Origin: Onchocerca lupi
Lineage: Eukaryota > Nematoda > Chromadorea > Rhabditida > Onchocercidae
Length of the DNA: 64,000 nt
Assembly (NCBI GenBank): GCA_028564675.1
Contig: JAOVVO010000004.1
Span: 124,001-188,000 of the forward strand
Reading direction: 5' to 3'
Made by a program: the position numbers and the translations under genes. This document shows positions 27,501-40,646 of the stretch, piece by piece. The stretch's first letter is position 1; each line of letters starts with the position of its first letter. The notes under the pieces are model-generated. The model saw only the letters and a program-made list of their open reading frames with translations. It searched no databases and had not been told where the DNA came from.

Positions 27501-30500
27501 ATGTACTCTCCGCAGTAGTTTTTGAAACTCAAGGCGCATCTCGCATTGCAGCTTTGCGTCTCTTCTCTATCGTATGCAGGTATTTCATTGTTGAAATACT
27601 ATAATCCTAAAGATTTGAGCGAGAAAACTTCATTCTTTGACCAGTCATTGGTTTAAAAATATTTTTTGATTGAACTTTTTAGAGCTAACAAAGAATTTAT
27701 GCGGGAAAGACTGAATTTTTTCATTGAATTAACGCAGCGCGAGGGTTTTTTTGATAACGATGATGGTGCGCTAGCAGCCGAATTTTTCAATGCAATCGCA
27801 ATGTTGGGGAGCACACCAAACATGAAAGATGTTGGTACTCTCTACGAACCACCGTTTCGTCTTCCTGAAACACACCGAATCCTTCAGTGTGTACATGCTG
27901 TATTAGTACAAAGTGAGTCTTTTTCTTTTTCAAAATTTGTAGAATGATGTTACGTTTTGTGTTGGCTGATTACTTCTTAAATATTATTATTTTAAAAATC
28001 ATTATAAATTTCATGTTGAATTAAAATTAATTGAAATATGTAGGTGCAGTTTGCCAATTTACTATGTAAATTTTCCAGATGTAGCAAATACATCATATAA
28101 TTGGTTAAATATGATGCAAAAAGCAGTAAACACAATATTTTATGTGGCAGCAAGACCATCTCTTTGTTGTCGACTTATTGCCAGCGGATTAATGCATGAA
28201 GCAAAACGATCCCTTGCATACTTTTTTCTGAAGAAACGAGAAGTTAAACAGATCGAAACAATTAACTTTGAGTTTGTCTTTTTATTCTTTTTCCTGCTAA
28301 GGAAAGTTGTTTATTTGCTTCATTAATAAGAATATATTTTGTATTTAGAAATCCTCCGAACAGTGCAGATGTTGATGAGTTTGAAGATCTGCTGACAATG
28401 AGAAAGGAGAGATTACGAGATTGTAGTGAAACTGAAGACGAAGAACTAATCGGGTCACAGAATGTTGATCTTGTTGATGACGAGAAATTGTCAAAGATGA
28501 AAAAAGATGTATTGGAATTATTGGAAAAAGATAAGGAGCAATCCTTTCTGGTTTGGGAAACAGTGGCGGAACGAGTTTGTGCTTTTGCTGGGCAGGTTAG
28601 TTGAAGTTTTAGGTGGAAAAGAGGGACTTAAAGTATTAGTAGAATGATTCAGAAAATACAAATGAAAAACAAACATTAAATAGATTGTTATGGAATGTCA
28701 GCGTATATATAGTGATAACAAAATTTTGAGATCGCTTTGAAAACACTGGTTCATACTGATGTATCGTTTGTGGCTGAGATGAAAAGGAAAAATGAAATTT
28801 TGCATATTATTCGAACAACTTTGAATGACATCGATCATAATAAATTGGAAAAAGCAAGTTGCGTTGAAGAGTTTTCAACGAGCAGAACGCTTTCAACACT
28901 GGAAGCTGAATCAGTTGAAAGGCGTGGTTTTTTCGAAGTTAATGAACAAGAAGAAGGCGATCGTTTAGGCTTAACGGGTTTGTGGTTTTAAAATTCTTAT
29001 TTCTTATATAGATTTTAAATACTAACAATTAACCCCATAGAACCAACATTTGTCTTTATGAAATATTATCAGAATTAGCTTCATGCGACGATAATTCACT
29101 TAAAAGGTGTCATATTTTTACTATAATAGTTTGATCTTGATCGTCAAATGATGAACTTTTCTTTCCTTTTTCAGGGATATCGGAAGAAGAACGCATTTTG
29201 GAGCGTGCACAACGAATATGTGAAAGTGCCGTATCACGTAAGGGATCATTACTGCATCGTTTAAGCAAATTTTTAGTTGCAATTGTAAAATCGAAGAAAA
29301 ATACATGTTCGGAAAAACTTCGTTCAACTGCAGTATTGGCGTTATCGAAATTCATGCTTCTGAGGTTTGTTATAGTACGACCTAATTTTATATTAATCGG
29401 CAGTCTACCAGAAGCAGTCTCTTTGAATGATTATTCTATCTTCATCAATATTTGTACGTAAGATTGATAGTGGATTGAGAAATTCAATCATTGGTAAAAA
29501 TTCGAATATGTTAAATAGGATTTGTTAAAGATATTTTTAAGTTTTTTATACGATTTCCATTGCAGTATGAAAACATGTATTCGTTTAATGCCATTGTTCC
29601 TGGAATATTTCAAAAACTCACCAAGTTCAGAATGCCGTAGCAATTTAATGATTGCAATTGGTGATTTATGTTTTCGTTTCCCGAATGTGATCGAAAAATA
29701 CAGTGAACATCTGTACCATGGGTTAGTCATTTTATATCGTAGAAAAATTTTTTTCTTGTGTTTCAGAACATTTCAGTAATATTTAAATACTGATTTTGAA
29801 GCACTACTTATATCTGCGTAGTGGACTGGTTCTACGATATTAATGTTTTTTCGATTTTAGAATAAATGATAAAGATGATTATGTGCGACAGACTTCCATT
29901 ATTGTGCTGTCTTATCTCATGTTGAACGATATGGTGAAAGTACGGGGAACAGTTGCCGATCTGGCACAATGTATCAACGATGAAAATGTTAATGTTGGAC
30001 AACTTGCAAAATTCTTCTTCTCGGAACTTGCAAAGAAGGTTTAGTTTGGAAATTACTAATTTTTCTTCGAAATTTTCTTTTCAGATTACTATAGGGAGTG
30101 ATTTTATGTCTTTTTATTTCATTTGGCTGTAATAAAATGCATAAATTTTGAAATTTTGAATCTTTTTCCAAATTTCGCTACGCTGTAAGCACGTTATTCT
30201 TTTTTTAAAATAACATGATGGCTAAAGCACTCAACACAATTGCTGACTATCATGCCAGCAATAGAGGAAGTGAAACTCTATTCATTCTCATCTCTTTTCA
30301 TGTAAAGTCTAAAATTTTTATTGACTAAATCTATAAAAAAATTTAAATTATACCGATAAAAAATTAACACAATTAGAACAGACTTCAAATTGATTCAGTT
30401 CAGGGGAATATTCTTTATAATTTGATGCCTGATGTGATCTCGCGGCTTTCATCTAGTGAATCAGTAACTATCGATGATTTTATAAAAATCATGAAGTAAG

Positions 30501-31746
30501 TTATTGAAAAGTTTTCATTCCGAAAAATTCATAAAACAAAATTGTGAAAAACTTAATTTCAGCTCCATAGGAAATCCATCGATTAAATAACAAATCATTT
30601 GGATAATCAATACGTTCAATAGCTTTCTGTAATTTTCTAATAAGTTTTTAGTCTTCTAAGTTATTTTGGCTGTTTTATATGTGTTAATATTGTGTTTTCA
30701 GACTGTTACTAGCATTTATCAAAAAGGACAAACAAGCTGATAGCTTACTTGAAAAACTAATACAGCGTATGCAGGGAGTTATTAATAAGTAAGGAAAATA
30801 AATTCTTTTTTTCCAATTTTCTCTATACTTTTTAGTTATAAACGTTTAAGTTTTTCTTTCTAATGTGAGTTGACTATCTTCATTTTTCCAGGGATGGATT
30901 ATTTGACACACGATTGGCGGAATGTTTATCTTATTGTATTTCGTTCCTTCCACTAAGTGAAAAATCGTTTCGTTTTATGGCTGAATCGCTACCAACTTAT
31001 TCAAATTTGTTGGTTTTGGAATGCGTTTTTACGAATTTGCAATCAGCTGTTCTTCACTTCAAAAAGTATTCCGTACGAAACACAGAACTTAAGGTCTAAA
31101 AACTGTCCTTATTGTTTTTGTATTTTTATAAATTATATTTTAAAATATGCATACTTTATTGATTTACTTTTTATTTAACTTGATTGGAAAAATCAATTTA
31201 CAGGGAGAAGTGGATGATTTTTTGGATTCATTGACTAAAATGCATCATGATAAACAAGAACATGAGGGCATCGCTAATCGCGGACTGATTCATAGAGTAA
31301 GGTTCTCATATTTTATTTTTAAATTAGTTGATTACTTGTAAGGCAGTAATCAATAATAATTCAGTATACTTTGTATACAATATTCAGGTAGTAAATTGAC
31401 TTATGAGCATTACTTGAATGATATAGTTTCCATTGTAATAAAAAGTAATTTAAACATCGGTTACGTTATTATTAATAAAGAGGAGGCAATTGGTATAAAT
31501 GACTCAAACCTGTAATGTTATGCAGCTTCAAATACAATTTATTCATCGGAAATTAAATAGAAGATATCTACATTAAATTAATATATTAATTTCTGTTCAA
31601 GTTATTTTTTCTTCAACGTATGATAAGTTTGTTATGTCTGCGTTTTTATTTGTAATTCATACTTTTCTATCTTTCTTTTTAAAATAATCACATCTTTTTT
31701 GCAGAAAAAGTGCAAGGCACCGTTGAAGTTGAAGAAAGCTCGCTGA
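21583..31746 (+). CDS. NCAPD2: Condensin complex subunit 1 (CAP-D2; DPY-28-type), 32 exons
   Basis: HEAT-repeat subunit of condensin I, nuclear, needed for mitotic chromosome compaction; the C. elegans counterpart DPY-28 also serves dosage compensation. 32 exons from 21583-21706 to 31705-31746 sum to 4,527 nt (1,508 residues), similar to the worm protein. Landmarks: N-terminal FVIPSRDDDLL; SVSVRRSAATFLSAILEYNP within the HEAT core; YEPPFRLPETHR; RSNLMIAIGDLCFRFPNV and DDYVRQTSIIVLSYLMLNDM in the Cnd1 domain; YNLMPDVISRLS; and a short basic C-terminus (LKLKKAR). Exon 2 (21939-22004, phase 1-1, 22 codons) is optional: skipping it keeps the frame. The intron after exon 15 (ends 25925) appears to be GC-AG (AG|GCTAGT), because the nearby GT gives a stop in exon 16. 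Exon 24 (28731) uses a poor acceptor, TTTTGAG. Start chosen at the first ATG that preserves the conserved N-terminus. Confidence 0.92.
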
Positions 31747-32814
31747 ATCTATGTTTGCTGTGTAGAAAGCTAAATAGATTATGTGAATGCGAAGTAATTA
31801 AAGTTCTGTTTGCATAACATGAATTATGTATTGTACAACACTAATTATTGTGAGCGCACAAAAATTTTCACTTTTTTATAGATGCTGTTCGCAGTGCTTT
31901 TGTTTTTTTACAAGTGTATTATTCTGCATTGATCATTTGCTACCATTATTTGTATTACTTCTGAGATATAATGAAAAATCAATTTTCCAAAATATTACTG
32001 GGAAGACGCATTTTACTACTTTGAGTTCAAAATGAAATGTTGAGGTAGACATTTGTGGAACTTATTATAGAACTATATTCCTTTGTTTCATTTATTAAGA
32101 TTTCTTGGGAAATATAAATGCAACATGTTCATTTTAAAATTCTTTGTAATTATTGCTGTTGATAGTGTTCTTATTGTATTGCATAATTGGGTTAAGAAGT
32201 TCTTCTGTTATAAAGAAATCAGTTATTCATAATTGTGTGCACTGCAGGGGGAATTGAGAGTATTTAAGAGCGATCTTGCTTTAACTGATATCCTGGCAGT
32301 TTATTCATTCGTTGTGTCATACAATGAGATTAGATTGACGTAACTCTGCATTGCACTGTCCATGACATTCTTGAATAGGATCAATTAGTAGTCATAAAAA
32401 GGAGTGCCAGGAGTTTGGAATTACTGCCATCGTTCGTGCATGAAAACTGCGAACTCTTTTCTATCACTGCAATCTCAGAGAGGTCAAAAAACGTGGATGA
32501 CGTCTTTTCTCAATCCTTTCCATGTCTAAATGGATGTAAGTTTAATCATTGGATTTAGTATGACTAACCTCGAGAATTACAATGTTTTAAACACGATTAG
32601 TTACATTCGATATACCAGCAAGAACTGACTTGCATTATTACAAGTCGAGAGATGAAGAGCTGCTCTGCTGCTGCTGCTTATATTCTGGAATGTTGTAGTA
32701 ATATACAACAACTGTCACTGCTTTGCCGTTGTTTACATGAGTTGTTTGCTGTGAGCACTGCTTTCTTGAATACGAGCTTTGGACGTATTCGAAACATTGA
32801 TCAGTTGATAAGCA
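31747..32814. other. Intergenic region, CAP-D2 to zinc-finger gene
   Basis: About 1.07 kb. Contains a CTG-rich stretch near 32,660-32,680 and otherwise mixed sequence. No open frame with convincing coding content. Probably holds the 3' UTR of CAP-D2 and the promoter of the zinc-finger gene. Confidence 0.5.
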
Positions 32815-35800
32815 ATGGATGAATCAGCGGCACAATCTCCCGAACAACAGGTATCTATTGAATTCATTTACTTCTTTGCTCAAAGGATGAAAGTTATCAC
32901 TAGTGAAGATTGAAATGACAGTGCATTACTCTGAAATGGGCAAGTTTGCCCAGAAGAAAATTCGCAATGATCCCAGATTTAATGTTTTTTTTTCCGATTT
33001 CTGATTTGTATGGTCTCATAATTCATGAAAAGGCACTGAATCTTGGTTTTCTTATAACATCAGCAGTGAATTTTTCGAAAATGAAGCATTTGAAATAAAT
33101 CTTTTAGACACCTGTAAGTGCTTCCGTAACTTCTGCGACTCCAAAAGCAGATAATGATAATGAGGTTAGTTCTGCTGCCTTATAACTGTCAGGTGAATTA
33201 AATGAATGAAAAATATAATAATTCCCGTAAGACTGCAAGGCAAGGATATATGAGTAGTGCTTATTTTCATTCACTTCCTTATCATTCTTCTTTTTTTTTT
33301 ATCTTATACTAATAGTACAACTTCACTCTGATCGTTTCACTGCTTACATTTCTTTAAAAAATCCGCTTTGTTAGCAATCATCTCAAATGTCAGTTATCTC
33401 TGTTATTTATTCAGTGATTTTTGATAAATGTTCGGTATTCTTCCTAGTTTTTATTCATTTTTACATGCAGAATTCTTTCTATCCCAATAATTGAACCCTG
33501 CGTTTATCGATGTAGCATTATTGATTGATTAATGTTATAAAATAATTACGTTTACTTGATTCCTATAATTCTAAATGTATTGCTTCAAAATGAGTTGAGT
33601 AGTTAACGAGATAAAGTCTTCCTTTAGTTTTAATATACTTTCTTAATGCTTTTTATTTCGTCCAATAACTTTGGCTTTATCTATTTGTTGATTTCATTTT
33701 TTGATCAATTTTTAATTAATTATTAGTCACTTTTGTGTAATGTTAAAAGATTAATCTAAAGTTGTTCGCATTTTTTTAGCAGGTAGCCGAAATAACAATA
33801 CAAATTGAACTGAAAGGAACGGAATCGACAGCAAACAATTGATTGAAAATTATATGCATATATACTTCTACCTTTTTATTGCATAGCAATATATATGCAT
33901 ATAAACTGTCTTTATACTTGTGTCTAGTTTTTAAAAATCAAATAACCCATTTTCTCGATTCTTATTTTTATTATTTTACCTAAACTGCTATTGTGTGCTC
34001 TTTTCGTAGTTATCTTTTGTTGAGATTTGCTTATTGAATTCGTAAGAGAAATCTTGTAGAAAAGGTTTGGATTTACAAAAGTCGAACCGAGTAAAGTTCA
34101 ACAAAATTGATAAAAACTTGAAATATGAGAGATAGTAAATGAGAATGAAAGATGTTTGCGTAATTGCAAGACTTTTTAAACTGAAATTAGCATACAGGTT
34201 AATATATACAATCAAAGTTGTGTGCCTGCAAGCCACTTTTTTTTTTCAACACGATGTTCAAGCACTTATATACTTTAGAAACTTGTTTATGGCTCTGAAA
34301 AATCATTTTCAATATGTAGGTATACCATCCTTTTGGAAATTGATTCTATGCAAATTTCCTTTTAGAATTCTTTGTCTCATTTATACAGGAAAAAAATATA
34401 TTATCTTACAGAAAAATTAAAAAATACATAATTTCAACTTTTGTAAGAGATGTATTACTTCAGTGGCCTAAACTTGCTACCATTATTTAGTTTTTTCTAT
34501 TCAGATGACAAAATTTTTTTCAGAAATATATTTTTGCAAAACTTTAGTATTGTATAGCTTCTCAATAAAGATATTTCTTCATTTCTTTGAATCACATCAT
34601 CATGTATATATTACTTCTATTCAATAACTGAATGTTACGGAGATCGATCGGATCGCGGCTTGATCAGACAGACACTAATATGGGGTGTCAAAATATCAAA
34701 ATATTCAGCCACTTGGGGAGTGGTAGCTTTTCTTTGGGTTGCTACTTATGTACTCAATTTAAACAAAAAAAAGATCATCTCATTTCATACATTTCTGAAA
34801 TGCATTTTTAAAAATGTTTTCATAGCTGCACACTATACCTCGTATTTCTTTTCTTCTCATAATGAATTAAAATTGGTAGCTATATATTTCTTTCATTTAT
34901 TTCTTAGAATTGATAGTTACATTTTTTCTCATTTATTTCATCCAGAATTTATTTTATCTCTTTTTTTTGCTTCTTTTATTCATCTCATTTATTTCATCTT
35001 TTTATCCCACATTTTCCAACATTAAATTTTTATAATTAACTGGCATCGGTATGTGAGAATTTTAAATCAGTTTTGGAAACAGAATTCTTTTGTAACTTGC
35101 AAAACTCGTAATTATTAAAAAATTAACTTCATTAGAAATTGATTCCTACACTTATTTTTCTGATTTCTTCATCCAACTCAGCAAATAGAATTGCGATTTG
35201 CTATCGAGATCATGAGTTATTTATAAGCTATGAAGTTATGAGAATTCAACTTCAGTGATTTAACCATTCAATTTTAGAGAATAATATCAAGTTTCCAACT
35301 TAAAAGAAGTACAAATTCTGAGCCTGAATAGGTTAATTTACTATCAGCAGTATCGACAACACTGATTATCATGACATCGCCAGTATATATATATATATAT
35401 TTTTCTTAGAATTTATGACATTTGAATAAGGTATTGAGGATTACTGTTCTGTAACGGTACAGTTGATTATATATTTATTTACTCTGAATATTAATATCCG
35501 GAAATCTTCGAATTAAGCAGACTTTCAATTCAGAAGTTTCATTTTCAGGAATTGCAAACGCATATTCCTCTTGAGCTTTCCGTACATCCAACGTATCCTG
35601 AGACTTTGGCAACTTCGCAAACTGAAATACCACACGCAGACTTGGCTTCTGTTCCATTAGCATTAAAGCAAATAAAACAAGTTGACAATGAAATAGATGG
35701 ATCAGTATCTAAACAACAGTTCACCGAAAAATCTGTTCATGAACAACAGGAAACTAAGGATTTTCCGATATCTCCAGAGCGAGTTTTTTCAAAAAATTCG

Positions 35801-37077
35801 GAAGAACAGCTTTTAGAATTACCAACTTCAACGATCATAGCCAGTTCAGTAATACCAACAGACGAAAATCCTGTGGAAATTGTAAGAAAAAGCGAAAATG
35901 ATTTCATTTTCTACAAGTGTCGTTTCTGTGGACTTACTTACAATTATCTAACAACGTTGCGGGCTCATGAACGAGTACACAATATTGATGAAGTTTGTTA
36001 TCTTGAAAATTTTGTTATTTTCTTTGGTAATTTGTTTGGAAATTTCTGTAATTCTGGATCTTTGATATGTTTTAAATTATTATCATTTTAGCCTTATAAA
36101 TGCAATCGTTGTTCAGAATCGTTTCATTATATGTGTGAGTTGGAATACCACGCTAAACAACATACTGGTAAATGTTTATTCGCGATTCATCGAAATGTAC
36201 TTCTTATACTAAAAAAATGCTGAGGGAGACAAGATTAGAAAAAAGCCTTAGTCAAATTTCCATTGACTAAATTTCTTTCTGATTTGAAAATGAAAGAGCG
36301 TTAGATAAAGAATTAGTTTAAGGAAATTCCTTTATGGGTTTCTTTCAAAACCTTCCCATTGTTATTTAAATTTTGATACCTACCGATTTCAATTTTATTT
36401 TTGCAGATTTGAAAGGTTACAAGTGTGAATGTGGCAGAACATTCCATTCTTACACCGATTTGCTTTACCACAAACATCCAGGTGAAGAGGATGAAGAATC
36501 GATCAATGCAACGGCATCCATTGTTGTAAAATCTGGTCCACTTATACCAGAAAATGATTTCCCTGTTCCAGAATTCATCGAGAAAGGATTTGAACCAAAG
36601 CATCCATTGAAAGTTTATTCTGATGTGCGCCTTAATCCATACATTTGTCAATACTGCTCGAAAAGCTATCCAAATAGTCGGTAAAGTTTCAGCTTATTAC
36701 ATGATGAATAGGTGAATAGAAATTATCTTTGTGAGCAAGTTTTCTGTAAACATCTTCATATTGCTTATATTAGCGAAGCGGTGACTGCATATATCCATAT
36801 CAAAAAAAAAAATCAAATCTTTCGATGTAATTAGAAAACAAAATGGACATAAATCAGCTGAGTAAAAAAAGTACAGCTTAAAAAGTATAGCTTAAAGTAC
36901 AGCTTACTTTGCGTTTTTAGAATTAATTGCTTGCTAGTTTTACTTAATTTTTTGATAATTTGCAGTATGTTAACATATCATATGTATGGACATCGAGGCG
37001 AAAAGATATTCAATCCTCGTGCTTCAAGATATCTGATGGCACGCACCGAGAATTCCTACATTAGTTCTGGAGTTTAA
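32815..37077 (+). CDS. C2H2 zinc-finger protein, four fingers, 6 exons
   Basis: Probable nuclear DNA- or RNA-binding regulator; no one-to-one family recognised. Exons: 32815-32850, 33108-33164, 35549-35992, 36092-36167, 36407-36680, 36966-37077; total 999 nt, 332 residues. The N-terminal ~150 residues are acidic, Gln/Ser/Pro-rich and without domains. Finger 1 (about 153-175) is YKCRFCGLTY..RAHERVH; finger 2 (about 181-203) YKCNRCSESF..EYHAKQH; finger 3 starts YKCECGRTF, with one residue between the Cys instead of two and a close HKH; finger 4 starts YICQYCSKSY and ends YHMYGH, split by the last intron. The C-terminus SRYLMARTENSYISSGV is not finger-like. A 2.4-kb intron (33165-35548) contains a possible alternative last exon at 33780. 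Confidence 0.85.
33780..33842 (+). CDS. Possible alternative last exon of the zinc-finger gene
   Basis: Follows TTTTTTTAG, is in phase 0 to match the end of exon 2, and encodes QVAEITIQIELKGTESTANN before a stop. Splicing to it would give a ~51-residue product with no fingers. No AATAAA lies close downstream, which counts against it, although two copies of a TATATGCATATA-type palindrome follow within 70 bases. Could be chance. Confidence 0.25.
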   Translation, partial: QVAEITIQIELKGTESTANN

Positions 37078-38032
37078 AAGATAGAAGAAGCTTCAGAAAC
37101 TCTAATTAGAAGGATTCACTTCAATTTATGTGTGATTACATAAATTATGAAGGATTTTGTTTTTAATCATTGTAAATTAAGAAATTAAAGACTTTTGGAA
37201 CATATGGCACTCTCATCGTATCTAGCTATCTCATGATGAACCTGCTTGTCTATAGATTATATTTCTGCGTTCAGCAATACTATACAAAATTTTGAAAAAA
37301 AGAAAAAAATTCCTATTGCTCAAAAGAATAAATTCGGGGAACAATACACATAAATACAGGTAGGAGACTTATGATACCATAAAAAATAATGATTTATTTG
37401 TAGATTTCAGAGAATTTTCGGCAATTATTTTCACTAATGAATGGATAACGAACAAAATAATACAATTGTTATTATAGTGAGAGACTTGGAAGAACAAATT
37501 AGCAAATGACTGATACAAATCTAGTAGACAGGGAATAAAAATAGTATACATGAAATAATGGGAAGAAACCTTAAAATGTACATCGATTTACTAGATATTT
37601 CTTTTATGGTATTGAAAATCTTTGATTTTGAAATTAAACATCAAGATTTTCTTCATATCATATTTCAGTCTGCCACTTGCAATTCATTGTATTTGAACTT
37701 TTCCAGTTATCGTTATCATGTCTAAATGTTTGTCTTATCACTCCCATTTTCAGTCACATTAATATTTAATTTATTAAAGATTTTATATTTTCATAATGAA
37801 TTTGATAATCAAATATTCCTTTACCTTCTACGATATAGACTGAGATATTAATTTCTCATGTGATTTGTATTCATCCAACGTGATACTTGTGATTTGCACA
37901 GGAACATTTGGCGTCTATTATTCATTACGCATTAACTAATGATACCAAATGTTATTCTTCTAAAGGCAATGCAATTACTCAACTCCATGAAAAGGATAGA
38001 TTGAAATACAACCGATTACCTGGAGCCAATGA
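37078..38032. other. Convergent 3' intergenic region
   Basis: Lies between the stop of the zinc-finger gene (+) and the stop of the unknown minus-strand gene. AT-rich, no coding exon seen. Probable 3' UTRs of both. Confidence 0.5.
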
Positions 38033-39446
38033 TCATGTATCATCGTCATTATCAATGATACTGGGTGGTTCACCGCTGGGCGATATGCGATCTTCATCAA
38101 ATTCCATCAGCTGCTCCAAATAAGCCCAATCATCGTTAGTCCACTTATTATCTTTCAGTATTTCTGATGCTAGCATAGCTGGTTCCTCTACTGGTAGTTT
38201 ATCATCATCAGCAGTGACATAATGCTTTTGTGATGAAGATTCCTCGCAACCATGAGATGATTTACGTCTTGCTAATTCAATTATCTCCTCCAAAGTTTTG
38301 GTTCGTTTGGAAGTCGGTAGCGATGTTCTGAATATATTTTCAGAATTATCGGTAGTAGCCATCATCGGTTCTGATTTTGTTTCAGTTTCTGAAATCTAAT
38401 TTTTTAAAGGAATAATCCAACCAAACCTAAAAAATTTGTTGATCACAATTTATAAAAGAATTTGTAATTATTAGCTCTTCATTAAATTTAAAAAAAAAAA
38501 AATTTTGCTGACAAATTTGCTTACTTTGTACAAAAAAAGAATTTTGTCGACGTAGAAAATTTCGCTTCGCTTCCGAAACATCTAATATCGATGAAACGGA
38601 AGATGATAAGGGTTCCTGATTTCGGCGATGTACCTGATGACATGACCGATTACAATTAGTTGAGGTACAGAATGGTTGTAATTGTGTGCGCATCTCTCTA
38701 TACATCAAGATTAGGCTTATAACAATATGTAAGAGCTGCTAGGCAACGCCAGGCCTCTCAAGGCCTCATTAGCGTACTACAAGTGATGATCCAATTTGAC
38801 ACTTCATTTTATCATGAAGAAGCGACATTCTCTATTAAAAAGTTCAATAAACATTGTGAGCAAGGTATAGGTAACGTTAAATGAATACCATCTCTAGACC
38901 AATTATAATCACTCATCGAGGAATGTACCATCAACAACTTGGCCAGCCAACCAATTTCACGAAGTACAGAAGGTTCCCTCAGAGCGAAAATATAAAATTT
39001 ATCACTTCAGTTATTTATTATTTATTTACATTAATGTATACGAAACCACTTTGACCTACCAAACCATTTTTACAAATGTGCAATATTGAAGTAAAAAATT
39101 TCCATTGAAATATATTACTAAAGATAAGTCCTCATCTTTAGTCTATTCGGCACTCTTTTTTTAGTAATTCAAAATCAGAAAAGGATTACGTTACCTGTAA
39201 AGGCATCTTATGATGATCCGTCAAGTATGCTTCATGATAATAATGCTTGATAATAATCATTATGCTTTGATAATAATGCCAAGGAAATTCCTTTATATTA
39301 AGTAATTGTAGCCTAGAAGACAAGGGTTTTAACTTTTTTTTTAGTTCAAGTTCAAGTGAATTATCCTTTTTTAAAGGGCCATATTCGGATTTAACTTGTT
39401 CCTTGTCAAGAGAGACTTCGTAGGAGACAAAGTCAAGATAGATCAT
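38033..39446 (-). CDS. Unrecognised protein, 3 exons
   Basis: Exons 39446-39190, 38715-38525 and 38388-38033, joined with matching phases (AC|C, A|AA), total 804 nt and 267 residues. The N-terminal third is charged (EQVKSEYGPLKKDNSLELEL), the middle is Cys/Ser-rich with SSSVSSILDV and a basic patch (KRNFLRRQNSFF), and the C-terminus has KRTKTLEEIIELARRKSS followed by an acidic tail WAYLEQLMEFDE and a final DNDDD run. No signal peptide or membrane segment. I do not recognise a family. The middle serine/basic patch looks like a phosphorylated, intrinsically disordered regulator, which is only an impression. The first donor used (GTAATC) lies 6 bases past a stronger-looking GTAACG that would break the frame. 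Divergent from the DGCR6-like gene. Confidence 0.6.
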
Positions 39447-39865
39447 CGAAATCCATCCCGGATTTTCAAGAGGAAGACAAGAGTGATTACTTTAGAGACT
39501 ATTGACATAATCCTAACAACTTTCTGTTTCACACAGAGAAAAACGTAAATACGTTTGAAAACAGGCCAATATTGGTTTAGTATATGTTGATCTTTCGGAT
39601 AAATAAATTTCATGCCTCTTGATCAAATTTAAATCAAATAATTCCATACTGATAATTCCCGAAAGGCCATTTCTGAATCGTAAAAGGCCTTTTTCGAGAC
39701 TGAAAAATTGTAAATGTTTTGGAGAGGCTGCGTTATAAATGTTCTCTGATCAAGAATGTATTAGAAAGTATTGTAGATCAGATGGTGGCTTGAAGTGAGG
39801 GGATTTGCCATGATCTCTTCTCTTTTTCACTTCTTGTTCTCAGAGTAACAGAGTCTAACTCAAGA
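39447..39865. other. Divergent promoter region
   Basis: 419 bases between the starts of the unknown minus-strand gene and the DGCR6-like gene. Likely a shared bidirectional promoter. TTCTTGTTCTCAG just before 39,845 would serve as a spliced-leader acceptor for the plus-strand gene. Confidence 0.4.
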
Positions 39866-40646
39866 ATGGATAGTAATATAACCACGGAACGGAAAATGGA
39901 AATTATGCTGTTAGAAATGAATAACTTTGTGATGCGTTTGGATCCTCGAATGCGTGGTCGATTTAGTGATGAACTTCAAAAAGTGCTGGTGCAAAGTTTA
40001 CTGGATGGGACTGTGTTTGCAATTGTCGAATCGCTTAGTGATTTGCAGCGCATGAATGAAACGTATATTTTATTTTGCTACTCAGTTTAAAGATGGAAGT
40101 TCATTTGGACCGCTCAGTTTTGTCTCATTTATGAAATAATGTTCTTGATGATAGCCGTTCTTGAAGTGGTATGCTCTTCTCTCTGCTAAGAACATATATT
40201 ACCGGCGTTTACATTGTTAAAATTACTCAAACAGCATTCTAATTTCTGATGAACCTTAAAACTTATTTTTCGTCCACTTCATGAATGGTATTGATATTTA
40301 GACAACTTTACAACGGCCGCCAGCAACGATTGATGGAATTGCAATGTGTTCCTGATTTGGATGAACAAATGAAACAAATTGATATTAATATTGTCACTGA
40401 GCTCGATAAGGTATTCTCGTATGCAGTTACTTAAATTTATTTATTCCAATCAGAGTTTCAAATGTCACCATCATTGCGAAGGAACGGTAAATAGCAATCG
40501 ATTCTTTGCAGATAGTAGCACAACAGCAGGATACATTGTGCCGTGCCGGTGTTCCAGCATTTCGCATCACCACTAATCCTCAAGAAATCGAACTACAGAT
40601 GGCAATTATCAGTTTCATTTTAACAGTTCGTGCACGATTTCCTTGA
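39866..40646 (+). CDS. DGCR6: DGCR6 / gonadal (gdl) family protein, 3 exons
   Basis: Small, mostly helical protein of the DGCR6/Drosophila gonadal family, whose biochemical role is not well defined. Exons 39866-40062, 40302-40410 and 40512-40646; total 441 nt, 146 residues against about 220 in human, lacking the long vertebrate C-terminus. Family signatures seen: SLLDGTVFAIVESLSDLQ early, TELDKIVAQQQDTLCRAGVP, and the diagnostic TTNPQEIELQM. Junctions keep phase (AC|A, then phase 0). The first donor is AC|GTATAT. The central coiled-coil segment is shorter than in vertebrates. Confidence 0.88.

Noticed and set aside
34660..35025. 121-codon hydrophobic open frame on the plus strand
   Set aside because: Lies inside the 2.4-kb intron of the zinc-finger gene, has Phe/Ile/Tyr-rich AT-driven composition, no recognisable motif and no supporting splice sites.
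36313..36651. 112-codon antisense frame over the zinc-finger gene
   Set aside because: Shadow of exon 5, whose sense frame encodes conserved fingers.
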